Positions 16,499 to 25,575 of a stretch of DNA of 64,000 nt are shown one piece after another. Numbering within the stretch: position 1 is the stretch's first letter; each line of letters begins with the position of its first letter. The notes under the pieces are model-generated. The model saw only the letters and a program-made list of their open reading frames with translations, was not told the origin of the DNA and ran no database searches. Origin of the DNA: an uncultured Eubacterium sp. GTDB taxonomy: Bacteria > Bacillota > Clostridia > Oscillospirales > Acutalibacteraceae. The translations under genes were made by a program, and so were the position numbers. The stretch is from NCBI GenBank assembly GCA_934561395.1, contig CAKTGF010000003.1, positions 186,001 to 250,000 of the forward strand, given 5' to 3'.

Positions 16499-17974
16499 AT
16501 GGAAAACAAAAGGTATGTTCCTAAAAACGAATGGCTTGCCTACGGCATAGGCGCTTTGGGTCAGGGCATGGTTTACGGAATAATGAGCTCATACATATCT
16601 GATTTTTACATCAGCGTGTTAAAGGTGGGGCCTGTTTTTGTATTGTTCTTAATGCTGCTTGCCAGAGTGTGGGACGCTATTAACGACCCAATAATGGGAT
16701 TTATTGTTGACCACTCAAATCCCAAAAGGGGCAAGCTTAAATCATATTTGATTTACACGCCAATTCCCGTTGCCTTACTCACATTCTTTTTGTTCTACGC
16801 ACCAAACATAAGCAACACCCAAAAAATGATTTATGCAGGTGTTACCTATGTTGCCTGGGGTATGATTTATACTGCGTCGGATGTTCCGTTTTGGAGCCTG
16901 CCAAACGCATTAACGCCAAACGCAGACGAGCGTGGCTCAATTATCTCAAAGGCAAGAACCCTTAACGGTATCGGCTCAGCCGTGCCAATGGCAATGTTTA
17001 TGTTGCTGGGCTTTATTCTGCCTAAATTCAATTTATCGGGCCTTGCCCTTGAAAAAACAAAATACACCGCAATGGCACTTATCTGCTCAATTGTGGGCAA
17101 TATTTTGTTTGTAAGAGTTTACTTTAAGGCAAAGGAAAGGGTTAATATTCCCATTCCGCCGAAAAGGAGTAAGGACCAACCCAGCTCTTTAAAGCTTATT
17201 TTTACCTGCAAGCCTTTAATGATAACCGCAGCAATGGGTGTGCTGTCTGCCGCAAGGTATATGTTCCAGGCAGGTGCTGTGCATGTTGCAAGGTATTCGT
17301 ATTACATAGGTAAGGATTTAACCGGCCTTTCAAAGCAGGAGGTTGAGGCGGCGCTTCAATCAAACATTTCAACGGTTTCAATGGTGCTTGCAGTGGCAAG
17401 CGCAGTGGGTATGTTCGGTGCAATGCTTGCAGTAACGCCCTTAATTAAAAAATTCAGCTACAAGCAAATTATAATTGTATCGTCACTGTTAGGTGCGGCA
17501 AGCTCACTTGCAATGTGGTTTGTGGGCTACGAGCATTTTTGGGCATGCGTTCCGCTGCTTTTAATATCCACAATCCCCTGTGGCACAATAAATGTTTGCG
17601 CCTTTGCAATGGTTGGCGACTGCCTTGATTATATGGAGTTGCACACAGGCGTAAGGCTTACCGGTATGGGCTCGGCAATCCAAAGCTTTGTTACCAAATT
17701 CGGCAACGCCCTTGCCACATCGGCAATTATATTAATGTATATTATTGTTGACCTTGATTTTTCAAAAATCGGCACGGCTTACACCGCAAATGTTACCGAG
17801 CTTTCATCATTCCAAAGGCAGGGTATGTTCAGCATAATTTCGCTTATTCCGGCAATATCGCTGCTGCTTTGCATTATCCCCATGTTCTTTTATAACATTA
17901 CCGGCGAATACAGGGATAATATGGAAAAGGAGCTTGCACGCCAGCGTGAAGAAAAAGGCATTGAAATTAAATAA
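16499..17974 (+). CDS. GPH-family sugar:cation symporter (MFS)
   Basis: This is a 491-residue, twelve-helix membrane transporter of the glycoside-pentoside-hexuronide:cation symporter family. Family motifs are visible in the first helices (AYGIGALGQGMVYG, FLMLLARVWDAINDPIMGFIVD), followed by the cytoplasmic loop HSNPKRGKLKSYL. Substrates of the family are glycosides or uronides taken up with Na+ or H+. The gene stands alone between its own promoter and a strong terminator, so no neighbour indicates its sugar. Ribosome binding site AGAGGGG (16484-16490). Confidence 0.88.
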   Translation: MENKRYVPKNEWLAYGIGALGQGMVYGIMSSYISDFYISVLKVGPVFVLFLMLLARVWDAINDPIMGFIVDHSNPKRGKLKSYLIYTPIPVALLTFFLFYAPNISNTQKMIYAGVTYVAWGMIYTASDVPFWSLPNALTPNADERGSIISKARTLNGIGSAVPMAMFMLLGFILPKFNLSGLALEKTKYTAMALICSIVGNILFVRVYFKAKERVNIPIPPKRSKDQPSSLKLIFTCKPLMITAAMGVLSAARYMFQAGAVHVARYSYYIGKDLTGLSKQEVEAALQSNISTVSMVLAVASAVGMFGAMLAVTPLIKKFSYKQIIIVSSLLGAASSLAMWFVGYEHFWACVPLLLISTIPCGTINVCAFAMVGDCLDYMELHTGVRLTGMGSAIQSFVTKFGNALATSAIILMYIIVDLDFSKIGTAYTANVTELSSFQRQGMFSIISLIPAISLLLCIIPMFFYNITGEYRDNMEKELARQREEKGIEIK

Positions 17975-17990
17975 ACATATTTATTCACAG

Positions 17991-18022
17991 AAAAAAGCGA
18001 CAGGTTTACCTGTCGCTTTTTT
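17991..18022. terminator. Bidirectional Rho-independent terminator
   Basis: AAAAAAGCGACAGG and its complement form a 14-bp stem around a TTTA loop, with T-runs on both strands. It serves the symporter gene and the convergent ECF operon. Confidence 0.9.
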
Positions 18023-18026
18023 ATTA

Positions 18027-18734
18027 CTATACCATTGTTTTGGTTAAGCCGAATTTGGTGTTTATTCTGTCAATTTTTTTAATAAAGGGCTCACCGAACA
18101 AAAACAAAAATATTGCCGTTGCTCCGCCGAACACAGCGCTGAAGGGCACCCCTGCAGCATATACCGAAAGCACACCGCTTAAGGTTATATTGTTGCCGTA
18201 CATCATAAAAATTGTAGACAAATCAACAACAACTCCGTAAACCGCAAAGGCAAGAAAAAAGCCCACAATGCTCAAGCTCCATTTATTGTGCTTAACCGCC
18301 TTGAACACCATGCCGGCTATCAAACCCACAAGCCCAAGGGCAACCATTTGAAAAGGCGTATGGTAGCCCTGACCGAATATAAAATTTGAAATAAACGCCG
18401 AAAAAACACCGATAATATACCCTCTTTGTGCGCCAAGGCACACAGCGCTGACCACCACAACGGCGGCAATGGGTTTAAATTGGGGTATCAAATAAAACGC
18501 CGCCCTTGAAACAACCGCCAGTGCAATAAGAGTTGCCACCAAGGTAATTTCTCTTGTGGAAATCGCTTTAATTTCAAAGGACATAAAAAACGGCAGCATT
18601 GACAACAGCATTACACACACGCTGACTATATAGTAATTAACCGTCATTGAAAACAAAAATTGCCAAAGCACCAAAACCACCAGGCTTAATGCAATTACTG
18701 CGGCAGAAATGGCGCCTGCAAGCCTTTTATTCAA
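18027..18734 (-). CDS. ECF transporter S component (substrate-binding membrane protein)
   Basis: This is a 235-residue integral membrane protein with about six hydrophobic helices. It has the conserved ECF S-component region around FKPIAAVVVVSAVCLGAQRG and FISNFIFGQGYHTPFQMVALG. S components bind the vitamin and dock onto the shared EcfT-EcfA module encoded directly upstream. Because a corrinoid adenosyltransferase is in the same operon, I infer a cobalamin or corrinoid-precursor substrate, as for the CblT/CbrT-type S components, but sequence alone does not prove it. The start overlaps the ATPase gene by 8 bases. Confidence 0.82.
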   Translation of the reverse strand: MNKRLAGAISAAVIALSLVVLVLWQFLFSMTVNYYIVSVCVMLLSMLPFFMSFEIKAISTREITLVATLIALAVVSRAAFYLIPQFKPIAAVVVVSAVCLGAQRGYIIGVFSAFISNFIFGQGYHTPFQMVALGLVGLIAGMVFKAVKHNKWSLSIVGFFLAFAVYGVVVDLSTIFMMYGNNITLSGVLSVYAAGVPFSAVFGGATAIFLFLFGEPFIKKIDRINTKFGLTKTMV

Positions 18735-20217
18735 GGGGCATCGCCTCCTTTAAATCAGCGGCGCTGACAATGCCGGGGGCAAAGCCTTTGGTAATTTTGC
18801 TCACTGCGGTGGTGTAAAAGCTCATTTGGTTAAAAAACAACCGCCTGGGCGCAGATGTAATAATTTTACCCCTTGATAAAAAGGATATAATGTCTGCATA
18901 TTCCCCAACAAACTCAATATCGTGGGAAACAATAAGCACGGTTTTTCCCATTTTGCAAAGTTCCCTTAAAATTTCCGCAAATTTCTTTTTAATAATCGGG
19001 TCAAAGCCCTTTGTGGGCTCATCAAGCAAAATAACACTTGCGTTTGCTGCCAAAACCTTTGCAAGGGCCAGCCGCTGTGCCTGACCGCCCGAAATATCGT
19101 ATGGGTGCTGCTCTTTAATATCGTCAATGCCCAAAAAATCGGTTATTTCTCCAAACTCAACCTCTTGTGAGCATTTATCAAACCTGAATAAATCGTATGG
19201 ATTTTGGCAAAGCATGCTGATTCTTTCACTGCATTTAACCTTTCCACGGTAAGCTTTCGCCGCGCCTGCAATGCATTTTAAAAGGGTTGATTTTCCGCTT
19301 GAATTTGGGCCCACAACCCCATTAATTTTGCCCTTATATATTTTCAAACTCAATCTGTCAAGAATATCGCTGCCCTTTTCGTATGCAAAGCACAAATTTT
19401 TAACCTCGGCGGCGCACTCGCCCAAATCAAAATCAATGTCGGGCGCTTTAAGAGCGGTTTTAGAAAGAATTTCTCTGCATTTGCTTACGGTAAAGGCATT
19501 TTCAAACAACCGCATTTGAACGGGAACGGTTAAAAGCATTGGGCGCATGCCGTTAAACAGATAATTAACCGTTTGCTCCGGACTTGCAACAAGCTCCGCC
19601 CCCTGCTTTGAAAGCAAAACGATTTTGTCTGCACTGTCAAAAACCAAATCGGTGTTATGCTCAGCCATAACAATTGTTATGCCAAAATCATTGTGTATTT
19701 TTTTAACCATTTCTGTAAACCTTTGGGATGAAACCGGGTCAAGCTGAGCGGTGGGCTCGTCAAGCACCAAAATATCAGGCTTCATAATCATTACCCCAGC
19801 AAGGTTAACAAGCTGCTTTTCGCCCCCTGAAAGTGAGGATATATCGCAGTCAAGCTTGCTGTCAAGGTTAAAATATGATGCAATTTCCGCAACGGCAAGC
19901 TCAATATCATCGCTTGATTTGCCCATATTAACAAGCCCAAAGGAAAGCTCGGAGCGAACCTTATCGCAAACAATGCTTTCGGCAACATTTTGGGCAACAT
20001 AGCCCACAGTGCCGTTAACGGTAATCTCGCCCTCAACCTTGCCCAATGGAGAAATTTCTTTTTTCATCAGCTTTAAAAGAGTTGATTTGCCCACTGCGGA
20101 TTCGCCTATAACCAGGCAAAACTCGCCGCTGTTAACGGTCAGGCTCACATTATTAAGGGCCGGAGAAGCAGCCGTAGCATAAGTAAATGTTAAATTTTTG
20201 CAGATGATTTTTTCCAT
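18727..20217 (-). CDS. ecfA: Energy-coupling factor transporter ATPase, two fused domains
   Basis: This 496-residue protein fuses the two ECF ATPases into one chain. Domain 1 has Walker A GESAVGKST, signature LSGGEKQL and Walker B ILVLDEPTAQLDP. Domain 2, from about residue 265, has Walker A GPNSSGKST, signature ISGGQAQR and Walker B ILLDEPTKGFDP. Both switch histidines (AEHNTD and VSHDIEF) are present, so both sites look competent. Most Firmicutes encode EcfA1 and EcfA2 separately. It powers the S component through EcfT. It overlaps ecfT by 28 bases. Confidence 0.92.
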   Translation of the reverse strand: MEKIICKNLTFTYATAASPALNNVSLTVNSGEFCLVIGESAVGKSTLLKLMKKEISPLGKVEGEITVNGTVGYVAQNVAESIVCDKVRSELSFGLVNMGKSSDDIELAVAEIASYFNLDSKLDCDISSLSGGEKQLVNLAGVMIMKPDILVLDEPTAQLDPVSSQRFTEMVKKIHNDFGITIVMAEHNTDLVFDSADKIVLLSKQGAELVASPEQTVNYLFNGMRPMLLTVPVQMRLFENAFTVSKCREILSKTALKAPDIDFDLGECAAEVKNLCFAYEKGSDILDRLSLKIYKGKINGVVGPNSSGKSTLLKCIAGAAKAYRGKVKCSERISMLCQNPYDLFRFDKCSQEVEFGEITDFLGIDDIKEQHPYDISGGQAQRLALAKVLAANASVILLDEPTKGFDPIIKKKFAEILRELCKMGKTVLIVSHDIEFVGEYADIISFLSRGKIITSAPRRLFFNQMSFYTTAVSKITKGFAPGIVSAADLKEAMPLE

Positions 20218-21050
20218 AATAAATCCTCAATCAAATCAACAATTAAAGGTATAATTTCAAATAAGCAAAAGCACAAAACCGCAGGCACACATTGGCTTGT
20301 GTAAAATATAACCGGCTGAAAGACAAACACTGTTCTGCCGCTAACAATGCCGATAACAATAATTACCGACAGCAGCAATACCGCCCCAAGAACGGCAAAA
20401 TCACAGCCGCACCACTTAAACCTACCACGGCGCATTGCCTTGGGATTATAGCCCCTTGCCTGCATTGAATCTGCCGTGATAATACTGCTTTCAAGGCAGT
20501 ATGTAACCAGTGCGGAAAGATTGTTAATTGCATTTTTTACTTTGCCCTTTTTTTCGCCGTCGCCGCCGTTTAAGCACCGCTGAGCGGTTTCAATATCATT
20601 TAGCTTTGCTTTAAACCGAGGGATAAAGCCCAGCACCATTGAAAAAATCAGCGCTGTTTTAGGGGCAAAGCGCAGAATATAAATTACCCTTTCGCTGTCA
20701 AACATTTTTGAAAAGGCAACAAACCAAATTATTACCGAACTCAGCACCATTCCCTGATTAAATCCGTAAAGGAGCGCCTCAAGAGTGAATTGGGTGTTTC
20801 CCAGGGTAAAAATCGTTGTGTCGCCATAGTGAACAAAAAGCATATTAAACAGGCTTACCAAAACAAGCATAATAAGAGACAGTTTAAAGTCTGAAACGCT
20901 TTGTTTTTTGTTAAGCTTAACCGAATAAGCAAGGGCGCCTGCCAGTGCCGCCGCAGAAAAAAAGGGGTTGTTAACAGTCATAACAATTATTAAATTCAAC
21001 GCAAAATAAACCAGCTGCACAGTTGGATGAATTTTAAAAAATCTGTTCAC
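20190..21050 (-). CDS. ecfT: Energy-coupling factor transporter transmembrane protein EcfT
   Basis: This is the 286-residue membrane scaffold of the ECF transporter, with several hydrophobic helices followed by the coupling region. The two family coupling motifs are recognisable as a C-terminal cytoplasmic part with RGYNPKAMRRGRFKW (the A-R-G box, here MQARGYNP) after an earlier FIPRFKAKLNDIE helix. The start is the GTG at 21050, preceded by AAAGGGGG; the longer frame would overlap the adenosyltransferase stop and lacks a site. It forms a complex with EcfA and the S component encoded next. Confidence 0.9.
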   Translation of the reverse strand: MNRFFKIHPTVQLVYFALNLIIVMTVNNPFFSAAALAGALAYSVKLNKKQSVSDFKLSLIMLVLVSLFNMLFVHYGDTTIFTLGNTQFTLEALLYGFNQGMVLSSVIIWFVAFSKMFDSERVIYILRFAPKTALIFSMVLGFIPRFKAKLNDIETAQRCLNGGDGEKKGKVKNAINNLSALVTYCLESSIITADSMQARGYNPKAMRRGRFKWCGCDFAVLGAVLLLSVIIVIGIVSGRTVFVFQPVIFYTSQCVPAVLCFCLFEIIPLIVDLIEDLLWKKSSAKI

Positions 21051-21103
21051 TCTGTCGCCCCCTTTCAAAAAAAATACGGCAGGGCTGAGCCCTGCCCGGA
21101 AAA

Positions 21104-21565
21104 TCAATATTCAATACCCCGTCTTGCACCCATGCCGCTGTCATAGGGGTGTTTTATTTTTTCAATTTCACTTACATAATCAGCCCGTTCAATTAAAGCG
21201 TCAATTGCACGGTGCCCCGTTATAACAAACTCCCTGTTACCGTCAATAAGCTCCAAGGCGCTATCAAGACTGATAAATTTTGGTATAATGTCGGCAAATT
21301 CGTCAAGTATCACAACCTGATAATCGCTGGTTTTAACATAGTCAATTGCACTGTCAACCCAAGCCTTATAGCTGTTATCCGGGTTAAAGGGCAAGCTGTC
21401 AGGCGCTTTAAAAACATCAAAGGGCAGCGAATTAAGCTCGCTTGACTTGCTGTCCTTTAAAAACTGAACAAGTAAAACGCTCATTCCTGCGCCGTGGGCA
21501 CGCATTCCCAAACCCAGCGCACAGGTGGTTTTGCCCTTGCCGTATCCGTAGTAATAATGAATCAT
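21104..21565 (-). CDS. cobO: Cob(I)yrinic acid a,c-diamide / corrinoid adenosyltransferase (CobO/BtuR family)
   Basis: This enzyme transfers the adenosyl group of ATP to Co(I) corrinoids to give the coenzyme form. The 153-residue protein starts MIHYYYGYGKGKTTCALG, which carries the P-loop of the CobA/BtuR family close to the N-terminus, then VVILDEFADII (Walker B-like) and ITGHRAIDALIERADYVSEI, the conserved family ending. It is slightly shorter than enteric BtuR. It overlaps the MreB-like gene by 4 bases and is followed 53 bases later by the ECF transporter genes, which suggests uptake and activation of a corrinoid. Confidence 0.9.
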   Translation of the reverse strand: MIHYYYGYGKGKTTCALGLGMRAHGAGMSVLLVQFLKDSKSSELNSLPFDVFKAPDSLPFNPDNSYKAWVDSAIDYVKTSDYQVVILDEFADIIPKFISLDSALELIDGNREFVITGHRAIDALIERADYVSEIEKIKHPYDSGMGARRGIEY

Positions 21566-22590
21566 CTGATTCGTACATCCTCTTTTGTTTTAAATCTGTA
21601 GCCGTAATTATCAAGCACATGCATTTTGTTAAGGGCAACCAGCGTGCCCTTTGCAACGCATAAATTAGGCTGTGTAACAACCCTTACATCCAGGCCGAGA
21701 GCGTTGGCAAAAAGCTTGTCCATACCGTAAAGCTCCGCACCGCCGCCGGTAAGCAAAACCTCGGATGAGGAAACATCCGCAACAAGCTGGGGCGAGGTTC
21801 TTTCAAACATGGCCTTGGCGTTTGTGGTAAGCTCCTCAAGTAGCGGCGCAAGGCAGTGGCAAATGTCGTTTGAGCTGATATCCGCAACCTTGGGCATTCC
21901 CGTTTCGGTATCCCTGCCCTTGGCGGTCATTGAAACCTCCTCGTCACGAGGTACGGCACAGCCAATCTGCTTTTTCATTTCCTCCGCCGAGCGAAGACCT
22001 ATCAAAACATCATATTTTTCTTTAACAAACTTAACAATTTCGTTATCAAAATCGTTACCGCCGATTTTGACGGTTTCAGTTTGGCTCATTGTCCCTTGGG
22101 AGATAACCGCCAAATCGGTGGTTCCGCCGCCTATATCAATTATAAAAACTCCGTTTGGATGCAACGGCGCAATGCCTGCGCCGAAGGCAGCGCAAAGGGG
22201 CTCCTCAATCAGGCAAACCGAGCGTGCGCCTGCGGTAATCAAAACAGAAATAATGGTTCTTTTTTCAACATCCGTTGCAAGAGCGGGAACAGAGGCAACA
22301 ACCCTTGGCTTAAAAATGCTCCTTTTTATAACCTTATTGATAAAATGCCTAAGCATTTGCTCTGCAAGGTCATAATCGCTGATAACGCCGTTTTTAACCG
22401 TTTGGCAAACCTTTACCCCCTTGGGCTCCCTGCCCTCAAGGTAATAGGCACGCCTGCCTGCATAAAGCACCTTGTCATTTTCAGTGTCATACGCAACATA
22501 AGACGGCTCGTTTAAAACTATGCCCTTGCCGGGAACTGAAATTAAAATTGAGCTTGTGCCCAAATCAATACCTAAATCGTATCCAAACAA
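21562..22590 (-). CDS. MreB/Mbl-type bacterial actin
   Basis: This 342-residue actin-like protein has the MreB nucleotide-binding elements: phosphate-1 GIDLGTSSILI, phosphate-2 IIDIGGGTTDLAV, and the adenosine motif LLTGGGAELYGMD. MreB forms membrane-bound filaments that guide lateral wall synthesis. There is no mreC or mreD next to it, so it is likely an Mbl/MreBH-like paralogue rather than the main mre operon copy. The first codon is a TTG, nine bases after AGGAG. The gene shares a 4-base ATGA overlap with the corrinoid adenosyltransferase gene, an unusual partner. Confidence 0.88.
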   Translation of the reverse strand: MFGYDLGIDLGTSSILISVPGKGIVLNEPSYVAYDTENDKVLYAGRRAYYLEGREPKGVKVCQTVKNGVISDYDLAEQMLRHFINKVIKRSIFKPRVVASVPALATDVEKRTIISVLITAGARSVCLIEEPLCAAFGAGIAPLHPNGVFIIDIGGGTTDLAVISQGTMSQTETVKIGGNDFDNEIVKFVKEKYDVLIGLRSAEEMKKQIGCAVPRDEEVSMTAKGRDTETGMPKVADISSNDICHCLAPLLEELTTNAKAMFERTSPQLVADVSSSEVLLTGGGAELYGMDKLFANALGLDVRVVTQPNLCVAKGTLVALNKMHVLDNYGYRFKTKEDVRIR

Positions 22591-22638
22591 AGCTAATACT
22601 CCTAAAATTTAATGGGTTTAAATTACACCCTAATTATA

Positions 22639-24852
22639 TTATATATCTTCATTGTTTTCAATAAAGAATTTTAATGCGCTGTAGCGTCTTGATTTTTTGT
22701 CGTTATCCACCATTTGCTTTATTCCTGCCTCGTTGCCCACAAGCACCAAAAGGCTTTTTGCCCTTGTTAAGGCAGTATAAAACAGGTTTCTGTATGCAAG
22801 CCTGGGCGGCGTTGCAATAACGGGCATTACCACCGCCGCAAACTCTGAGCCCTGGCTTTTGTGCACCGTCATGGCGTATGCAAGTTCCAGCTCACGAACA
22901 TTCTCTAAGGAATACATGGCCTCCCTATCGTCAAAGCGAACATTGATAATATCGTTGGCACGGTCAATTCTTGTTAGTATTCCAATATCGCCGTTAAAAA
23001 CGCCGCTGCCGTTTTCCCCAGCCTTAAACCAGGGCACATCATAGTTGTTTTTAACCTGCATTACCCTGTCGCCCTCACGGAGAATATAGCCCTTGTACCT
23101 GATTTCCTTTTTTTCCTTTGTTGGTGGGTTAAGGCTCGCCTGCAAAATTGCGTTAATGCTTTGGGTGCCCACCTCGCCCATACGGCTTGGGCAAAGCACC
23201 TGAATATCCCTCATAGGCTCAAAGCCGTAGCCGGCAGGCAGCCTTGAGGTTACCAAGTCAAGAATTTTCCTTGGCGCATTGTATTTTGAATTTTCGTTAA
23301 GCAAAAAGAAATCGCTGTCTGCGCTGTTGTCAATAACAGGCATTTCGCCCTTAACAACCCTGTGGGCGTTGGTAACAATGCGGCTTTTCATAGCCTGGCG
23401 GAATACCTTGTCAAGGGTTACAACATCAATAACCCTGCTTTCAATCATATCGCTTAAAACATTACCTGCTCCAACAGGGGGCAGCTGGTCCCTGTCCCCA
23501 ACCATTATAAGCCTGCAATGCAGGGGCAGAGCATCCAAAAGTGCGGCAAACACTGTAACATCAACCATTGAAAGCTCGTCAACTATTACAGCGTCGCAGT
23601 CCAACGGGTTTCTCATATTATGAACAAAATCAGGGGTAACGGAGTTATCCTTATACTCCACCTCCAGCAGGCGATGAATGGTTTTTGCCTCAAAGCCCGT
23701 AAGCTCCTCCATGCGCTGTGCCGCCCTGCCTGTGGGCGCCGCAAGGCAAACCTTAAGCCCCCTGTTTTTCATCAGGTTAATTATGCCCTTAACGGTTGTA
23801 GTTTTGCCGGTTCCCGGGCCGCCGGTTAATATAAGCAACCCCTTGTTAACCGCCACCTCAATGGCATGGCGCTGCTTTTCGTCAAATTCTATTCCGTTTG
23901 CCTCCTCAAAGGCAAAAATTTCGCTTGCGAAAATCTCGCTCTCGTTTGGAGGGAAATGGGTCATTATGGTTATTCTGTCGGCGATCGAAGCCTCTGCGGC
24001 ATAAATCTCAGGCAAAAACAGAAAATCTCTGCCGTCAATTTGCTTTTGCACAAGCATTTTGCCCTCAATAGCGTTATCAAGAGCAATGTCAACATCATCA
24101 CTGCCGCATTCCAGCAGGTTGCTTGCAGGGGTATAAATTTTATCCCTGGGTATGCAGGTGTGGCCGTTACCTAAATTATGCCTTACAATATAGCACAGCC
24201 CTGCCTGAGCCCTGCACTCAAAGGGTGGTCTTTTTTCAAGGTGTTCAACAATTTCATCCGCATTGTCAAAGGTTATGCCCGTTGCGCCGCCGATAAGAGA
24301 ATAAGGGTTGCTTTTAACAATATCAACCGCCTCTGCCTTAAAAAGCGAATAGGCCTTAATAGCCTGCCCCTGGGAAAGCCCCAGGCTTGTTAGGGCAATT
24401 ATGGTTTCACGGGCCATAAATTGGCTTTTAAATTCCTTTGAAATTTGCCTTGCCTTTGAGGCGTTAATGCCCTTTATGGTTGCAAGGCGCTGGGGCTCGT
24501 TTTCAATTACATCAAAGGTGTTAACACCGAACGCCTCAACTATTTTGGCGGCAGTTGCCTCTCTCACGCCCCTTATTACCCCGGAGGATAAATATTTAAG
24601 AATACCCGCTGCGTCGGCAGGCAGAGTTTGGCTTACTGATTCCGCCTTAAACTGCCGCCCGAATGAGGGGTGCATATCCCAATTGCCAAGACACTCTATT
24701 TTAGAACCGATTGTAAGCTCACCTATGGGCCCGACAACGGTTACCGCCTCGCCTTCGGTGCTTATTTCCGCCACGCAAAAGCCTGTTGTTTCGTTATAAA
24801 ACGATACCTCCTCAACAGTTCCTGTTAACTTTTCCTGTATTTCTTCACTCAT
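22639..24852 (-). CDS. recD2: ATP-dependent RecD2-like DNA helicase
   Basis: RecD2 is a 5'-3' superfamily 1B helicase found in bacteria that lack RecBC, involved in replication and repair. The 737-residue protein has an N-terminal OB-like region (TGTVEEVSFYNETTGFCV), helix-hairpin-helix repeats (GIRG-type, about 90-200), Walker A ILTGGPGTGKTTT, motif II DELSM, motif III QLPPVGAGN and the C-terminal UvrD-like motif LAYAMTVHKSQGSEF. The length fits RecD2. It starts 17 bases after the TetR gene and may be cotranscribed with it. Confidence 0.95.
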   Translation of the reverse strand: MSEEIQEKLTGTVEEVSFYNETTGFCVAEISTEGEAVTVVGPIGELTIGSKIECLGNWDMHPSFGRQFKAESVSQTLPADAAGILKYLSSGVIRGVREATAAKIVEAFGVNTFDVIENEPQRLATIKGINASKARQISKEFKSQFMARETIIALTSLGLSQGQAIKAYSLFKAEAVDIVKSNPYSLIGGATGITFDNADEIVEHLEKRPPFECRAQAGLCYIVRHNLGNGHTCIPRDKIYTPASNLLECGSDDVDIALDNAIEGKMLVQKQIDGRDFLFLPEIYAAEASIADRITIMTHFPPNESEIFASEIFAFEEANGIEFDEKQRHAIEVAVNKGLLILTGGPGTGKTTTVKGIINLMKNRGLKVCLAAPTGRAAQRMEELTGFEAKTIHRLLEVEYKDNSVTPDFVHNMRNPLDCDAVIVDELSMVDVTVFAALLDALPLHCRLIMVGDRDQLPPVGAGNVLSDMIESRVIDVVTLDKVFRQAMKSRIVTNAHRVVKGEMPVIDNSADSDFFLLNENSKYNAPRKILDLVTSRLPAGYGFEPMRDIQVLCPSRMGEVGTQSINAILQASLNPPTKEKKEIRYKGYILREGDRVMQVKNNYDVPWFKAGENGSGVFNGDIGILTRIDRANDIINVRFDDREAMYSLENVRELELAYAMTVHKSQGSEFAAVVMPVIATPPRLAYRNLFYTALTRAKSLLVLVGNEAGIKQMVDNDKKSRRYSALKFFIENNEDI

Positions 24853-24869
24853 AAATTTACCGTTATATG

Positions 24870-25430
24870 CTAATTGCTGAGTTCAAATTTTTCAAGGGCC
24901 TCAACAAAGGTGTTGTGCATTGCAATTGCAAGCTTGTTTACAAAAAGCTGGGGGTCGGCACGCATATCGGTTTTTATCCAATCCAGCATCAAGCCCACAA
25001 AAGCGTAGGAATAAAGCTCCGCTATAAATTCCTTATCCTCATCGTTCACATTCATATTTTTTGCCTGCTCGTTAACAACATTAAGCAAAAGATTTACAAT
25101 AACAGGCTTTAAAAAGCTTTCAACCTTTTCCCTGTCAACACAGCGATAAACATTGCTGATAAGCTGCTTGTTTTCCTGAACGGCATAAAAAATGTGCAAA
25201 ACGCCCTCCTGCCAGGTGTCGTGGGTTTTGTTTTGCTGCAAAACCTTATCCATTTCCTGAATACACGCCCATTCCGCAAGGTCGTAAATATCCTGAAAAT
25301 GGTAGTAAAAGGTCATACGGTTAATGCCGCACTCGTTGGTAATATCACTGATTGTTATTTTGTTTAAGGGCTTTACAGAAAGAAGATTTTTTAATGCCTG
25401 AACTAAAGCCAGCTTGGTAATTTGCGACAT
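24870..25430 (-). CDS. TetR/AcrR-family transcriptional regulator
   Basis: This is a 186-residue regulator. Residues 1-50 form a TetR helix-turn-helix (ITKLALVQALKNLLS, then KITISDITNECGINRMTFYYHF). The C-terminal part resembles the TetR_C_7 (DhaS-like) ligand domain, with FVGLMLDWIKTDMRADPQ. Upstream of it are a YhgE/Pip membrane protein and a CmpB-like membrane protein on the same strand, a setting in which such regulators commonly control the membrane genes. A perfect inverted repeat in its own promoter suggests autorepression. Confidence 0.88.
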   Translation of the reverse strand: MSQITKLALVQALKNLLSVKPLNKITISDITNECGINRMTFYYHFQDIYDLAEWACIQEMDKVLQQNKTHDTWQEGVLHIFYAVQENKQLISNVYRCVDREKVESFLKPVIVNLLLNVVNEQAKNMNVNDEDKEFIAELYSYAFVGLMLDWIKTDMRADPQLFVNKLAIAMHNTFVEALEKFELSN

Positions 25431-25456
25431 ATTGCTCTCTCCGCTTACGAAAGTTT

Positions 25457-25490
25457 ATTATACTAACTAATAGTAACATATTTTTGTTAC
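25457..25490 (-). promoter_or_regulatory. TetR gene promoter with inverted-repeat operator
   Basis: A -10 TATAAT lies at 25457-25462 on the minus strand. Immediately upstream, GTAACA (25473-25478) and TGTTAC (25485-25490) are perfect inverted halves with a 6-base spacer, overlapping the -35 region where no good hexamer is visible. This is the layout expected for an autoregulated TetR gene. Confidence 0.6.
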
Positions 25491-25521
25491 ATTATCAATG
25501 GCAAAAATGCCGCAAACAAGC

Positions 25522-25550
25522 AAAAAGCAATCGTTAACACGATTGCTTTT
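25522..25550. terminator. Bidirectional Rho-independent terminator
   Basis: AGCAATCGT (25526-25534) pairs with ACGATTGCT (25539-25547), flanked by A- and T-runs. On the minus strand it ends the YhgE/CmpB-like transcript before the TetR gene. Confidence 0.85.
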
Positions 25551-25575
25551 GCCGTTGGAATTTTATATATAATCG

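Noticed and set aside
22591..22638. A cobalamin riboswitch before the MreB-CobO-ECF operon
   Set aside because: The gap to recD2 is only 48 bases, too short for the element, and no B12-box-like sequence was noticed.
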